A stretch of 64,000 nucleotides of DNA, from NCBI RefSeq assembly GCF_026151205.1, contig NC_087082.1, forward strand, positions 434,001-498,000, read 5' to 3'. The notes beneath the pieces are model-generated. The model made no database searches. It was not told where the DNA came from and worked only from the letters and a program-made list of their open reading frames with translations. Source of the stretch: Bolinopsis microptera (lineage: Eukaryota > Ctenophora > Tentaculata > Lobata > Bolinopsidae). The position numbers were made by a program, and so were the translations under genes. Of this stretch, positions 52,401-64,000 are shown one piece after another; within the stretch, counting starts at the first letter, position 1, and each line of letters opens with the position of its first letter.

Positions 52401-54640
52401 TTTAAAAACCCAAGGTTTGTGAGTGGGGGAAAATTAACAAGGGTTAAGTTAGGAAAAAAAAACACAGGCAGGGGTTTGAAAATTTTTCCCAAAAATGAAA
52501 GTTGGGGAAAAAAACACACGGATTGAGTGAAAAATTAAAAAAATTTTGGTTGGGTTTTTTTTAAAAAAAAAGGCAGTGGGGGTGGTAATTTTAAACCCCT
52601 TGTAAGTTAGGAAAAAAAACACAGGCGGGAAAAAAAAATTGCCCCCAAATTTATTTTCTAAACCCAATTTTAAATTTTTAATAAAAAAAACCCTTGGGGA
52701 AATTCACATATTTGTGGGCCTTTTTAAAATTTTTTTTTTAAAAAAAATTTGGGGGTAACCCGTTTTCAAAAAAAATTGCCATATAAACTTGGGTTAAAAA
52801 ATTGGGGGTTTTAAAAGCAGAAATTTTATATCATTTAAAAACCTCAGCCCCCAAATTTTAAAAAGGGGGGGAAAGCAGTATTATACCTTAAATCGGTGCC
52901 CATTTTTAATGATGGTAAGCAGTTTTATATCGTGTATTACATTGTCATGTATTACATTATTTTAAAATTGTTGGGTTTTTGGGGAGTTTTTGTAATAATT
53001 ATGAACTTTTTCCTTTGGGGGCCCTTAAAAACTGCTTTTCTTAAATTTTTTTATATGTCGTCATTCTTTCCCTCCCCCACCCCCACTTTAGCGGGACTGG
53101 TATGGCTCCTCCCCCCCCCCTTTCCTCACTTTAACAAGACTGGTAGGGGGTTCCCTCCTCCTCCTCCTCACTAAAAACGGAGGGTTTAAAAGGGTCCCCC
53201 TTCCCCCCTTCCTCCTCCTCATAAAAACCGGAAGGGGTAGGGGCCCCCCCCCCTCCCCCTCCTCACTTAAAAACAGACGGGTTTTAGGGGTCCTCCTCCT
53301 CCCCCTCCTATATCAAAGGGGAGGGCCCCCTCCTCCCCCCTTCCTCACTTTAAAAACGCCGGGTTGAGGTCCCCCCCTTTCTCCCCTCCTCCCCCATTTA
53401 TCCCTTTCCTTTTTTATTTTTTAAAACCCCCCAAAAGGGGGGTGGGTTTTTTGGGGCCCTTCCTCCCCCCCTCCCCCCCCTTTCACTATAAAGCCCTTGG
53501 TTTTTAGAGGTCCCTCCCTCCCCTCCCCCCCCTATAAAGCCGGGAAGGTTTCCCCCTACAAAACAAAAGGGGGGGCCTTTACCCCCCCTCCCCCCTCCCT
53601 AAACTAAAACAAACCGGGGGGCCTTTTATTTAAATCCCCCCCCCTCCCCATAAAACCGCCCTGGTAGGGGCCCCTCCCTCCCTCCTCCCCCCCCTATTAA
53701 AAGATTTGGGTTAGAGGCTCCCCCCCTCCTCTCCCCTCCCCTCCCTCACCTAAAACCCCGGCCCCCGGGGAAAAGACGCTCCCCCTCACCCTCCTCCTCC
53801 TCCCCCCCCCCCCCCCTCCCTTCCCTTTTCCCTCCTCCTTTTCCCTTTTTTTGGGGGTTAGGGGGCTCCCCCTCCCTCCCCCCCCCTCACTATCCCCGAC
53901 TGGGGGGGAGGGCCTTCTCCCCCCTTTTCCTTCCCCTTTTATAACAGACGGGGGGTAGAGGCCCCCCTCCTCCCCCCCCTCTCCCCTATAACAGGAATGG
54001 TAGGGGGGCTAATCCTCCCCCCCTCCTCCCTTCCCCTTCCCTTTTATAAAAAAGGCCCGGCTTCTTAATACCCCTCCTAAAAATTAAACGGGGAAAAAAG
54101 GGTTTGGAAAGGGGTTTTCCCTCCCCCCCCCCCTCCCCTCCTCTCCTCCCCTTTTTAAAACAGAGGGGTTGGGTTTAACGGGTTAATGACCCCCCTTCCT
54201 CCCCAAAACCATCCTCCCCCCCTCCCCCGCCCCCCCCTCCTCCTCCCCCCCCCCCCACCCCCCCCAATATTAAAACGGGTAAAGGGGGGGGGGGGGGGCT
54301 CCCCCCCCCTCCTCCCCTCCCCCTCCCCCTTAACAAAATGGGGAGAGGCTCCTCCCCCCCACTTTTTCCTCCCCCAAAAAACAGAGGGTGGGGATGGAAG
54401 GAATGGGGGATTTCCCCTCCCCCCCCATATAACAAAATGGGTTTGGGAAGGCTCCTCCCCCTCCTTTCCCTTCCCTTTTAAAAGAGGGGAAGGGCAAATT
54501 CCCCCTCCTCCCCCTCCTTTCACTATAAAGGGGGTCGGGGTCCCCCTCCCCCTCCTCACTATAACGGGGATTTTGGTTTGAGGCTCTCCCCCCTTTCCCT
54601 CCCTCCTCCTTTAACGCGGGGGTTTAAGGAGGCCCCCTCC
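47034..54640. other. Low-quality block with inflated homopolymers
   Basis: From 47034 the sequence changes abruptly into alternating runs of 3-8 identical bases (for example CCGGGGGGGTTCCCTTTTCC). The texture continues to where the clean CCT satellite emerges. Within it, 51650-52660 still shows a decayed ~40-bp repeat (AACACAGGCAGTGAGTG-like) and 53080-54640 a decayed version of the satellite at 54640-58925. ORFs here are not credible. It probably hides the 5' exons of the prominin-like gene. Confidence 0.5.
49383..49464. repeat. Poly-C run (~82)
   Basis: Uninterrupted C run inside the low-quality block; length should not be trusted. Confidence 0.5.
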
Positions 54641-57600
54641 TCCTCCTCCTCCTCACATAACAGACTGGTAGAGGCTCCTCCTCCTCCTCCTCCTCACTAT
54701 AACAGACTGTAGAAGGCTCCTCCTCCTCCTCCTCCTCATTATAACAGACTGGTAGAGGCTCCTCCTCCTCCTCCTCCTCCTCACTATAACAGACTGGTAT
54801 GAGGCTCCTCCTCCTCCTCCTCCTCACTATAACAGACTGGTAGGAGGCTCCTCCTCCTCCTCCTCACTATAACAGACTGTAGAGTCTCCTCCTCCTCCTC
54901 CTCCTCCTCCTCCTCCTCTTTATAACAGACTGGTAAGGCTCCTCCTCCTCCTCCTCCTCCTCACTATAACAGACTGGTAGAGGCCTCCTCCTTCCTCCTC
55001 ACTATAACAGACTGGTAGAGGCTCCTCCTCCTCCTCCCTCACTATAACAGACTGGTAGAGGCCTCCTCCTCCTCCCTCCTCCTCACTATAACAGACAGGT
55101 AGAGGCTCCTCCTCCTCCTCCTCACTATAACAGACTGGTAGAGGCTCCTCCTCCTCCTCCTCCTCACATAACAGACTGGTAGAGGCTCCTCCTCCTCCTC
55201 CTCCTCACTATAACAGACTGGTAGAGGCTCCTCCTCCTCCTCCTCCTCACTATAACAGACTGGTAGAGGCTCCTCCTCCTCCTCTCCTCCTCACTATAAC
55301 AGACTGGTAGAGGCTCCTCCTCCTCCTCCTCCTCACTATAACAGACTGGTAGAGGCTCCCTCCTCCTCCTCCTCACTATAACAGACTGGTAGAGGCTTCC
55401 TCCTCCTCCTCCTCCTCACTATAACAGACTGGTAGAGGCTCTCCTCCTCCTCCTCCTCACTATAACAGACTGGTAGAGGCTCCTCCTCCTCCTCCTCCTC
55501 ACTATAACAGACTGGTAGAGGCTCCTCCTCCTCCTCCTCCTCCTCACTATAACAGACTGGTAGACGCTCCTCCTCATCCTCCTCCTCCTCCGCCTCCTCC
55601 TCCTCCTCCTCACTATAACAGACTGGTAGAGGCTCCTCCTCCTCCTCCCTCCTCACTATAACAGACTGGTAGAGGCTCCTCCTCCTCCTCCTCCTCACTA
55701 TAACAGACTGGTAGAGGCTCCTCCTCCTCCTCCTCCTCACTATAACAGACTGGTAGAGGCTCCTCCCTCCTCCTCCTCACTATAACAGACTGGTAGAGGC
55801 TCCTCCTCCTCCTCCTCCTCACTATAACAGACTGGTAGGAGGCTCCTCCTCCTCCTCCTCCTCCTCACTATAACAGACTGGTAGACGCTCCTCCTCATCC
55901 TCCTCCTCCTCCGCCTCCTCCTCCTCCTCCTCACTATAACAGACTGGTAGAGGCTCCTCCTCCTCCTCCTCCTCACTATAACAGACTGGTAGAGGCTCCT
56001 CCTCCTCCTCCTCCTCACTATAACAGACTGGTAGAGGCTCCTCCTCCTCCTCCTCCTCACTATAAACAGACTGGTAGAGGCTCCTCCTCCTCCTCCTCCT
56101 CACTATAACAGACTGGTAGAGGCTACTCCTCCTCCTCCTCCTCCTCACTATAACAGACTGGTAGAGGCTCCTCCTCCTCCTCACTATAACAGACTGGTAG
56201 AGGCTCCTCCTCCTCCTCCTCCTCACTATAACAGACTGGTAGAGGCTCCTCCTCCTCCTCCTCCTCACTATAACAGACTGGTAGAGGCTCCTCCTCCTCC
56301 TCCTCCTCATTAAAACAGACTGGTAGAGGCTCCTCCTCCTCCTCCTCACTATAACAGACTGGTAGAGTCTCCTCCTCCTCCGCCTCCTCCTCCTCCTCCT
56401 CATATAACAGACTGGTAGAGGCTCCTCCTCCTCCTCCTCCTCCTCACTATAACAGACTGGTAGAGGCTCCTCCTCCTCCTCCTCCTCACTATAACAGACT
56501 GGTAGAGGCTCCTCCTCCTCCTCCTCCTCCTCACTATAACAGACTGGTAGAGGCTCCTCCTCCTCCTCCTCCTCATTATAACAGACTGGTAGAGGCTCCT
56601 CCTCCTCCTCCTCCTCACTATAACAGACTGGTAGAGGCTCCTCCTCCTCCTCCTCCTCCTCACTATAACAGACTGGTAGAGGCTCCTCCTCCTCCTCCTC
56701 ACTATAACAGACTGGTAGAGTCTCCTCCTCCTCCTCCTCCTCCTCCTCCTCCTCATTATAACAGACTGGTAGAGGCTCCTCCTCCTCCTCCTCCTCCTCA
56801 CTATAACAGACTGGTAGAGGCTCCTCCTCCTCCTCCTCACTATAACAGACTGGTAGAGGCTCCTCCTCCTCCTCCTCCTCCTCACTATAACAGACTGGTA
56901 GAGGCTCCTCCTCCTCCTCCTCCTCATTATAACAGACTGGTAGAGGCTCCTCCTCCTCCTACTCCTCACTATAACAGACTGGTAGAGGCTCCTCCTCCTC
57001 CTCCTCCTCACTATAACAGACTGGTAGAGGCTCCTCCTCCTCCTCCTCCTCCTCCTCCTCCTCCTCCTCACTATAACAGACTGGTAGAGGCTCCTCCTCC
57101 TCCTCCTCCTCACTATAACAGACTGGTAGAGGCTCCTCCTCCTCCTCCTCACTATAACAGACTGGTAGAGGCTCCTCCTCCTCCTCCTCCTCCTCCTCCT
57201 CCTCCTCACTATAACAGACTGGTAGAGGCTCCTCCTCCTCCTCCTCCTCCTCCTCCTCCTCCTCACTATAACAGACTGGTAGAGGCTCCTCCTCCTCCTC
57301 CTCCTCACTATAACAGACTGGTAGAGGCTCCTCCTCCTCCTCCTCCTCCTCCTCCTCCTCACTATAACAGACTGGTAGAGGCTCCTCCTCCTCCTCCTCC
57401 TCCTCCTCCTCCTCCTCACTATAACAGACTGGTAGAGGCTCCTCCTCCTCCTCCTCCTCCTCACTATAACAGACTGGTAGAGGCTCCTCCTCCTCCTCCT
57501 CCTCCTCCTCCTCACTATAACAGACTGGTAGAGGCTCCTCCTCCTCCTCCTCCTCCTCACTATAACAGACTGGTAGAGGATCCTCCTCCTCCTCCTCCTC

Positions 57601-58925
57601 ACTATAACAGACTGGTAGAGGCTCCTCCTCCTCCTCCTCCTCACTATAACAGACTGGTAGAGGCTCCTCCTCCTCCTCCTCACTATAACAGACTGGTAGA
57701 GGCTCCTCCTCCTCCTCCTCCTCCTCACTATAACAGACTGGTAGAGGCTCCTCCTCCTCCTCCTCCTCACTATAACAGACTGGTAGAGGCTCCTCCTCCT
57801 TCTCCTCACTATAACAGACTGGTAGAGGCTCCTCCTCCTCCTCCTCACTATAACAGACTGGTAGAGGCTCCTCCTCCTCCTCCTCCTCACTATAACAGAC
57901 TGGTAGAGGCTCCTCCTCCTCCTCCTCCTCCTCCTCCTCCTCCTCCTCACTATAACAGACTGGTAGAGGCTCCTCCTCCTCCTCCTCCTCACTATAACAG
58001 ACTGGTAGAGGCTCCTCCTCCTCCTCCTCCTCACTATAACAGACTGGTAGAGGCTCCTCCTCCTCCTCCTCCTCCTCCTCCTCACTATAACAGACTGGTA
58101 GAGGCTCCTCCTCCTCCTCCTCCTCACTATAACAGACTGGTAGAGGCTCCTCCTCCTCCTCCTCCTCACTATAACAGACTGGTAGAGGCTCCTCCTCCTC
58201 CTCCTCCTCACTATAACAGACTGGTAGAGGCTCCTCCTCCTTCTCCTCACTATAACAGACTGGTAGAGGCTCCTCCTCCTCACTATAACAGACTGGTAGA
58301 GGCTCCTCCTCCTCCTCCTCACTATAACAGACTGGTAGAGGCTCCTCCTCCTCCTCCTCCTCACTATAACAGACTGGTAGAGGCTCCTCCTCCTCCTCCT
58401 CCATATAACAGACTGGTAGAGGCTCCTCCTCCTCCTCCTCCTCACTATAACAGACTGGTAGAGGCTCCTCCTCCTCCTCCTCCTCACTATAACAGACAGG
58501 TAGAGGCTCCTCCTCCTCCTCCTCCTCCTCCTCCTCCACCTCCTCACTATAACAGACTGGTAGAGGCTCCTCCTCCTCCTCCTCACTATAACAGACTGGT
58601 AGAGGCTCCTCCTCCTCCTCCTCCTCACTATAACAGACTGGTAGAGGCTCCTCCTCCTCCTCCTCCTCACTATAACAGACTGGTAGAGGCTCCTCCTCCT
58701 CCTCCTCCTCCTCACTATAACAGACTGGTAGAGGCTCCTCCTCCTCCTCACTATAACAGACTGGTAGAGGCTCCTCCTCCTCCTCCTCCTCACTATAACA
58801 GACTGGTAGAGGCTCCTCCTCCTCCTCCTCCTCCTCCTCACTATAACAGACTGGTAGAGGCTCCTCCTCCTCCTCCTCACTATAACAGACTGGTAGAGGC
58901 TCCTCCTCCTCCTTCTCCTCGCTAT
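54640..58925. repeat. Composite satellite: constant ~24 bp plus (CCT)n
   Basis: Close to 100 units, each ACTATAACAGACTGGTAGAG, GCTC and then (CTC) repeated about 4-13 times. The constant part is strongly kept while the trinucleotide number changes, mostly by multiples of three, especially after 56400. On the minus strand this gives open frames of Arg, Glu or Leu-Pro repeats (RRRRSLYQSVIV, EEEEPLPVCYSE); these are repeat artefacts. The pyrimidine tract is a mirror-repeat type able to form triplex DNA. Confidence 0.5.
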
Positions 58926-59393
58926 AACAGAGGGCACCAAGGTATTCAACTAATCAAATCACAGTATTTATCAACTGTATTATGTACAATAAGTTAGTTT
59001 CACTACAGACACGTACTGAGTGTAGTCCCACTAATTCTGTGTATCTCTGTGTAGTGTGTGTTGTGTGTTACTCAGATCAGATCACCACTCTTTACCTGAT
59101 TACTTGTCTCTGTGTAGTGTGTGTGTGTTGTGTGATTACTTGTTTCCTGATACCCATGATCACATTATGCAATGTAATTTAGTGTTAGCGTAGGTCTGCT
59201 TACGTATGTTTACGTAGGAGAGGGACTCATAACATATTTGGGGGATGTCATTCGGGAAATGTTGCTTGGGACCTAATATTTGGGAAATGTTCTAGTTATC
59301 GGGCGGTCCAATATTACGTTTGGAGACTGTTTCCACTAAGAATATTATAATCTAATATAATTATTGCAAGCAGTGACTGGATAATACACTGGA
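58926..59393. other. Short spacer between satellites
   Basis: Contains GTGTAGTGTGTGTTGTGTG low-complexity stretches (59050-59135) and AT-rich sequence. No exon supported. Confidence 0.5.
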
Positions 59394-60168
59394 GCAGTAA
59401 CCAGGAGCAGTAACCAGTTGCAGTAACCAGGAGCAGTAACCAGTTGCAGTAGCCAGTTGCAGTAACCAGGAGCAGTAACCAGTTGCAGTAACCAGTTGCA
59501 GTAACCAGGAGCAGTAACCAGGAGCAGTAACCATGAGCAGTAACCAGCTGCAGTAACCAGGAGCAGTAACCAGTTGCAGTAACCAGGGGCAGTAACCAGG
59601 AGCAGTAACCAGGAGCAGTAACCATGAGCAGTAACCAGCTGCAGTAACCAGGAGCAGTAACCAGGAGCAGTAACCAGATGCAGTAACCAGGAGCAGTAAC
59701 CAGTTGCAGTAACCAGTTGCAGTAACCAGGAGCAGTAACCAGGAGCAGTAACCAGGAGCAGTAACCATGAGCAGTAACCAGCTGCAGTAACCAGGAGCAG
59801 TAACCAGGAGCAGTAACCAGATGCAGTAACCAGGAGCAGTAACCAGTTGCAGTAACCAGGGGCAGTAACCAGTTGCAGTAACCAGGAGCAGTAACCAGGA
59901 GCAGTAACCAGTTGCAGTAACCAGGAGCAGTAACCAGTTGCAGTTACCAGGAGCAGTAACCAGCTGCAGTAACCAGGAGCAGTAACCAGGAGCAGTAACC
60001 AGATGCAGTAACCAGGAGCAGTAACCAGTTGCAGTAACCAGGGGCAGTAACCAGTTGCAGTAACCAGGAGCAGTAAACAGGAGCAGTAACCAGTTGCAGT
60101 AACCAGTTGCAGTAACCAGGAGCAGTAACCAGTTGCAGTAACCATGAGCAGTAACCAGGAGCAGTAAC
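59394..60168. repeat. 13-bp minisatellite (GCAGTAACCAGGA)n
   Basis: About 59 copies; the last three bases alternate among GGA, GTT, GCT, ATG and GGG. The variant order GGA-ATG-GCT-GGA recurs at about 116-117 bp, so a higher-order repeat is present. Minus-strand ORFs (repeating LLQLVTAPGYCNW) are artefacts of the 39-bp reading period. Confidence 0.5.
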
Positions 60169-60224
60169 ACAATATTATGCTATATTTTACAGATTACTAC
60201 AGAAAACAGGATGTACAGGGATGA

Positions 60225-61035
60225 TAGGTAGTAATGTAGGATGTAGGTGTAATGTAGGTGTAATGTAGGATGTAGGAGTAATGTAGGTGTAATGTAGGAT
60301 GTAGGTGTAATGTAGGTGCAATGTAGGTGTAATGTAGGTGTAATGTAGGATGTATACATGTATGTGTAATGTAGGACGTAGGTGTAATGTAGGACGTAGG
60401 TGTAATGTAGGATGTAGGATGTAGGTGTAATGTAGGATGTAGGTGTAATGTAGGTGTAATGTAGGATGTAGGTGTAATGTAGGATGTAGGTGTAATTTGG
60501 ATGTAGGTGTAATGTAGGATGTGGGTGTAATGTAGGTGTAATATAGGATGTAGGAGTAATGTAGGTGCAATGTAGGTGTAATGTAGGTGTAATGTAGGAT
60601 GTATACATGTATGTGTAATGTAGGACGTAGGTGTAATGTAGGATGTAGGTGTAATGTAGGATGTAGGTGTAATGTAGGATGTGGGTGTAATGTAGGTGTA
60701 ATGTAGGATGTAGGAGTAATGTAGGTGTAATGTAGGATGTAGGTGTAATGTAGGTGCAATGTAGGTGTAATGTAGGTGTAATGTAGGATGTATACATGTA
60801 TGTGTAATGTAGGACGTAGGTGTAATGTAGGACGTAGGTGTAATGTAGGATGTATGATGTAGGTGTAATGTAGGATGTAGGTGTAATGTAGGATGTAAGT
60901 GTAATGTAATGTAGGTGTAATGTAGGATGTAGGTGTAATGTAGGATGTAGGTGAAATGATTTGTAATGTAATGTAGGATGTAGGTGTAATGATTTGTAAT
61001 GTAATGTAGGATGTAGGTGTAATGATTTGTAATGT
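60225..61035. repeat. Complex (TGTAGGTGTAA)n-type satellite
   Basis: Mixed AATGTAGGTGT and AATGTAGGATGTAGGTGT units with a higher-order block of about 230 bp marked by TGTATACATGTATGTG at about 60350, 60600 and 60790. Ends with three copies of AATGATTTGTAATGTA. Confidence 0.5.
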
Positions 61036-62466
61036 ACCTTAGTAATCCTTATTAAAACCTGTCAAAAGTCAAACCCATAACATGTCCGCAATAGCCACGC
61101 CTATAATATTATATATATAATACAGGCTACAAAGTCAATATTATGTGCACTCTAATAAGTTGAAATTAAGAACAGTTTTTCTGTGAGTTACTAATCTACA
61201 CACCTCATGTGTTTCATATAAAACACTGAACCAGTTAACGGACCCCTCATTATTATTATATACCTATTCAAACCCGAAAAGACAAAAGCAAGAAGTTTCT
61301 AGTGTAAGTTTCTTATGCACGGCCCGGGTTACACTAGTAACCCTATATTGCTGTAAATAATAAATTGAATTGTCAATTAGGTGGTACCCACAGCGGGCAT
61401 TACATAATACGATAATAGAATTTTACACATTCGAGAAAATTCCGAATTTGGCAAAATACGTTTAGAATATGATAGAATATGGCATAATCACCAAGTGACA
61501 GTTATATTTAAGGGGCCCTGGCGTATCCTGATTATTTTAGTGGCTGGTTGTAGTCTCTACAACAATTTTGGTCACATTTTCGTCTTTTCGAGACCATTTT
61601 CCATTCCATTTATTTGATTTTTCCATTATTTAGCCACTTCTTTTTTTTCGATTTCGCACATAAACTATAAAGTCATACTTTAAAGTTTAACGTCAGTGGA
61701 TTATACGTGTAATAAATACTATCTTGTCAGTGGATTATACGTGTAATAAATACTATCTTGTCAGTGGATTATACGTGTAATAAATACTATCTTGACCTGG
61801 GATAAACAGTAGGTGAGTAGTAGGAACGGTGTAGTGCAGTAGTGTAGTGTAGTGATGTCATTATATTAATTATATAACAATATACAATGTAAGCTCAATA
61901 ATATTCGTGTCATATGCTCTACTAAAATTTTGGTCTGCTTTTAAATTAGTCGCCGAAAAATTTAGTTTCAAAAAATTTGGTTTACAACAATTTTAGTCAA
62001 ATTTTGACTAAATGTATGGTATTTGATCAAATAACAAACTATTAACCAAGCCAAATATAATTTGGAACATTACAATAACGTTATTCAAATCTCAAACAGA
62101 AACAATATATTATCTTAGAGTTTTGTGTTTTGATTATAATATAATTGTGAGTGTATAGTAATTTCATTCCTCAATGTTTGGTAGAGTAGTATAACTAATG
62201 AAGTGAGGATTGCTTGCGGAGTATAGAGAAATGTGCTACAACCCCCCCCCCCCTCAGTAGGTGAGCGCATGCGTAAGAACAGCAGAGTAGGCACACACAC
62301 GGATATCAGATAAGATACAAAGAGTAAGCCTTGCGTGGGAAAATAAGAGGATGAGAAGGATATGATCCATCTTAGTGGGAAAATAAAGAAATAAGAGGAT
62401 GAGAAGGACAGAGGCCGCAGAATTATGAGGACTACCAGATCCTGGTGGAACCTAAGCGATCCATGA
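61036..62466. other. AT-rich spacer with small repeats
   Basis: Includes family B copies (about 61553-61640 and 61925-62010), three copies of GTCAGTGGATTATACGTGTA (about 61692-61795), and a direct duplication of GTGGGAAAATAA (62335-62390). No exon recognised on either strand. Confidence 0.5.
61553..61640. mobile_element. Dispersed AT-rich repeat family B, copy 2
   Basis: CTACAACAATTTTGGTCACA, TTTTCGTCTTTTCGAGACCA, TTTTCCATTCCATTTATTTG, closely matching 46776-46850 over about 80 bases. Confidence 0.5.
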
Positions 62467-63134
<668 letters not shown>

Positions 63135-64000
63135 CTCATGTCACTTTCTAAACCATCCTCCACCATTCACTCTGATTTCTCCGGCAACCTTCCCCAGGGT
63201 TGCCACATCCCAGAGGTAGGCAGAGCATCTCAATGCTTTCCTCTCGTGGGCTATCATGGCCCAGCCTCTCTTTTAAAAAAAAGAAAAAAAAAGGCCTCCT
63301 TTTAATTCCTTATGCATGTTACCTAGACAATAATAATTTGTTAAATTATGGGCATTTTTTTCTAAAACTTCCACTTTGGTGAAAATTTTAAATCAATAGA
63401 AAGCATCAAAAAATGATTGTTTGTTGTTTAAAAAGGTCTCAAATGTCAGACTCGATAAGGGTTTACCGTTAAATGCGAATTTTAGTTCATGAAAAGTGCA
63501 GCTGAAGTCTGCTGTAAATTTTGCTCCAATTATTTACGTTTTTCTCAAGTCTTACTTCGACAAGTAGGAATAATACTATCGATTTAAATTTACCGCAATT
63601 TGGTTTGTACTTTTAGTGTATAAGTATTAATCAAGTGATAAACTTGTGACAAGTATTACTTCATAGAAAAAAATCTACCTTCAAAAGTATGTAATGTAAG
63701 TCACAATATTGCCACAAAAGTTTTTTTCCCGACAAATAATCGAATCTAGCCACAATCGAATTCTCAGACCTATCTCTACTACCTTCAAGGACGATAGATC
63801 AATTACTACATGATTGCTAGTGGGTTAAATGTACCTGTAATTAAGTGTATAAAGTAGTAATGTAAGTCACAGTGTAATGTAAGTCACAATGTAATGTATG
63901 TCACACATACCAAAACGACACCTTAAAATCCCTGCTGAGCAACAATACAGTTCAGACTTAATGTTGTTCGACTGTTCTGTTTCATACAAATTCACCTGTA
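63135..64000. other. Right end, no gene seen
   Basis: An A-rich stretch (TTTTAAAAAAAAGAAAAAAA at about 63271) may mark the tail of a retroposed copy that includes the ORF at 62865-63134. The rest is AT-rich, with GTAATGTAAGTCACA repeated three times near 63855-63905. Confidence 0.5.

Noticed and set aside
47915-54581. Short ORFs in the 47.9-54.6 kb block
   Set aside because: Low-complexity Lys/Phe/Pro/Gly peptides from homopolymer-inflated sequence of doubtful accuracy.
54624-58949. Large minus-strand ORFs rich in Arg, Glu or SLYQSVIV repeats
   Set aside because: Trinucleotide-containing satellite with length changes mostly in threes; three frames are open at once and none has a unique domain.
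59314-60797. ORFs with LLLVTAPGYCSW and HYTYILHYTY repeats
   Set aside because: Satellite artefacts; several frames are open simultaneously.

Overview
The window is eukaryotic and metazoan. It holds intron-rich genes with GT-AG introns, a lysosomal beta-galactosidase with a signal peptide, a prominin-like multi-span membrane protein, a CR1/jockey-type non-LTR retrotransposon, and a very large load of mini- and microsatellites (by hand estimate about a third of the bases). There are no operons, ribosome binding sites or prokaryotic features. I cannot name the species; a non-vertebrate animal with small exons is as far as the sequence allows.

Layout. 1-1990: 5' flank of the beta-galactosidase gene, with at least ten CACGTG E-boxes between 751 and 1252. 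1991-16713 (+): a complete GLB1-type beta-galactosidase gene of 15 exon positions, all in consistent phase, two of which (7 and 8) exist as tandem alternative copies. 16714-21038: repeat-derived sequence without a recognisable gene. 21039-23218 (-): coding-looking terminal exons of one or two unidentified genes. 25096-28797 (+): an uninterrupted LINE ORF (PHD-like finger, endonuclease, reverse transcriptase). 31006-47033 (-): the 3' three quarters of a prominin-like gene, 12 complete exons plus one truncated exon in consistent phase, interrupted in one intron by a decayed LINE and a degraded copy of part of the same gene. 47034-about 54640: sequence with abnormal homopolymer texture that looks like unpolished or corrupted assembly, and where the prominin N-terminal exons should lie. 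54640-61035: three long satellite arrays. 62469-62864: a (TC)n tract of about 200 repeats, then a short GC-richer ORF of unknown origin.

The most unusual theme is the relation between tandem arrays and splice sites. In GLB1 the acceptor end of exon 4 is part of a 50-bp unit repeated 16 times and its donor end is part of a 56-bp unit repeated 36 times. In the prominin gene a 52-bp array copies the donor end of one exon and a 48-bp array copies the acceptor end of the next, each 48-bp unit carrying a joined CAG|GTAAGT site that resembles a recursive-splicing ratchet point. Several other arrays start or stop within about 5-30 nt of a splice site. A second theme is the E-box CACGTG, which sits in the unit of three unrelated satellites and in the GLB1 5' flank; in GLB1 intron 6 the unit carries TCACGTGAC, nearly the CLEAR/TFEB element known from lysosomal genes. 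Function for either theme is inference.

[Form note: the original answer gave no confidence values; every confidence of 0.5 is a placeholder required by the schema, not an estimate.]
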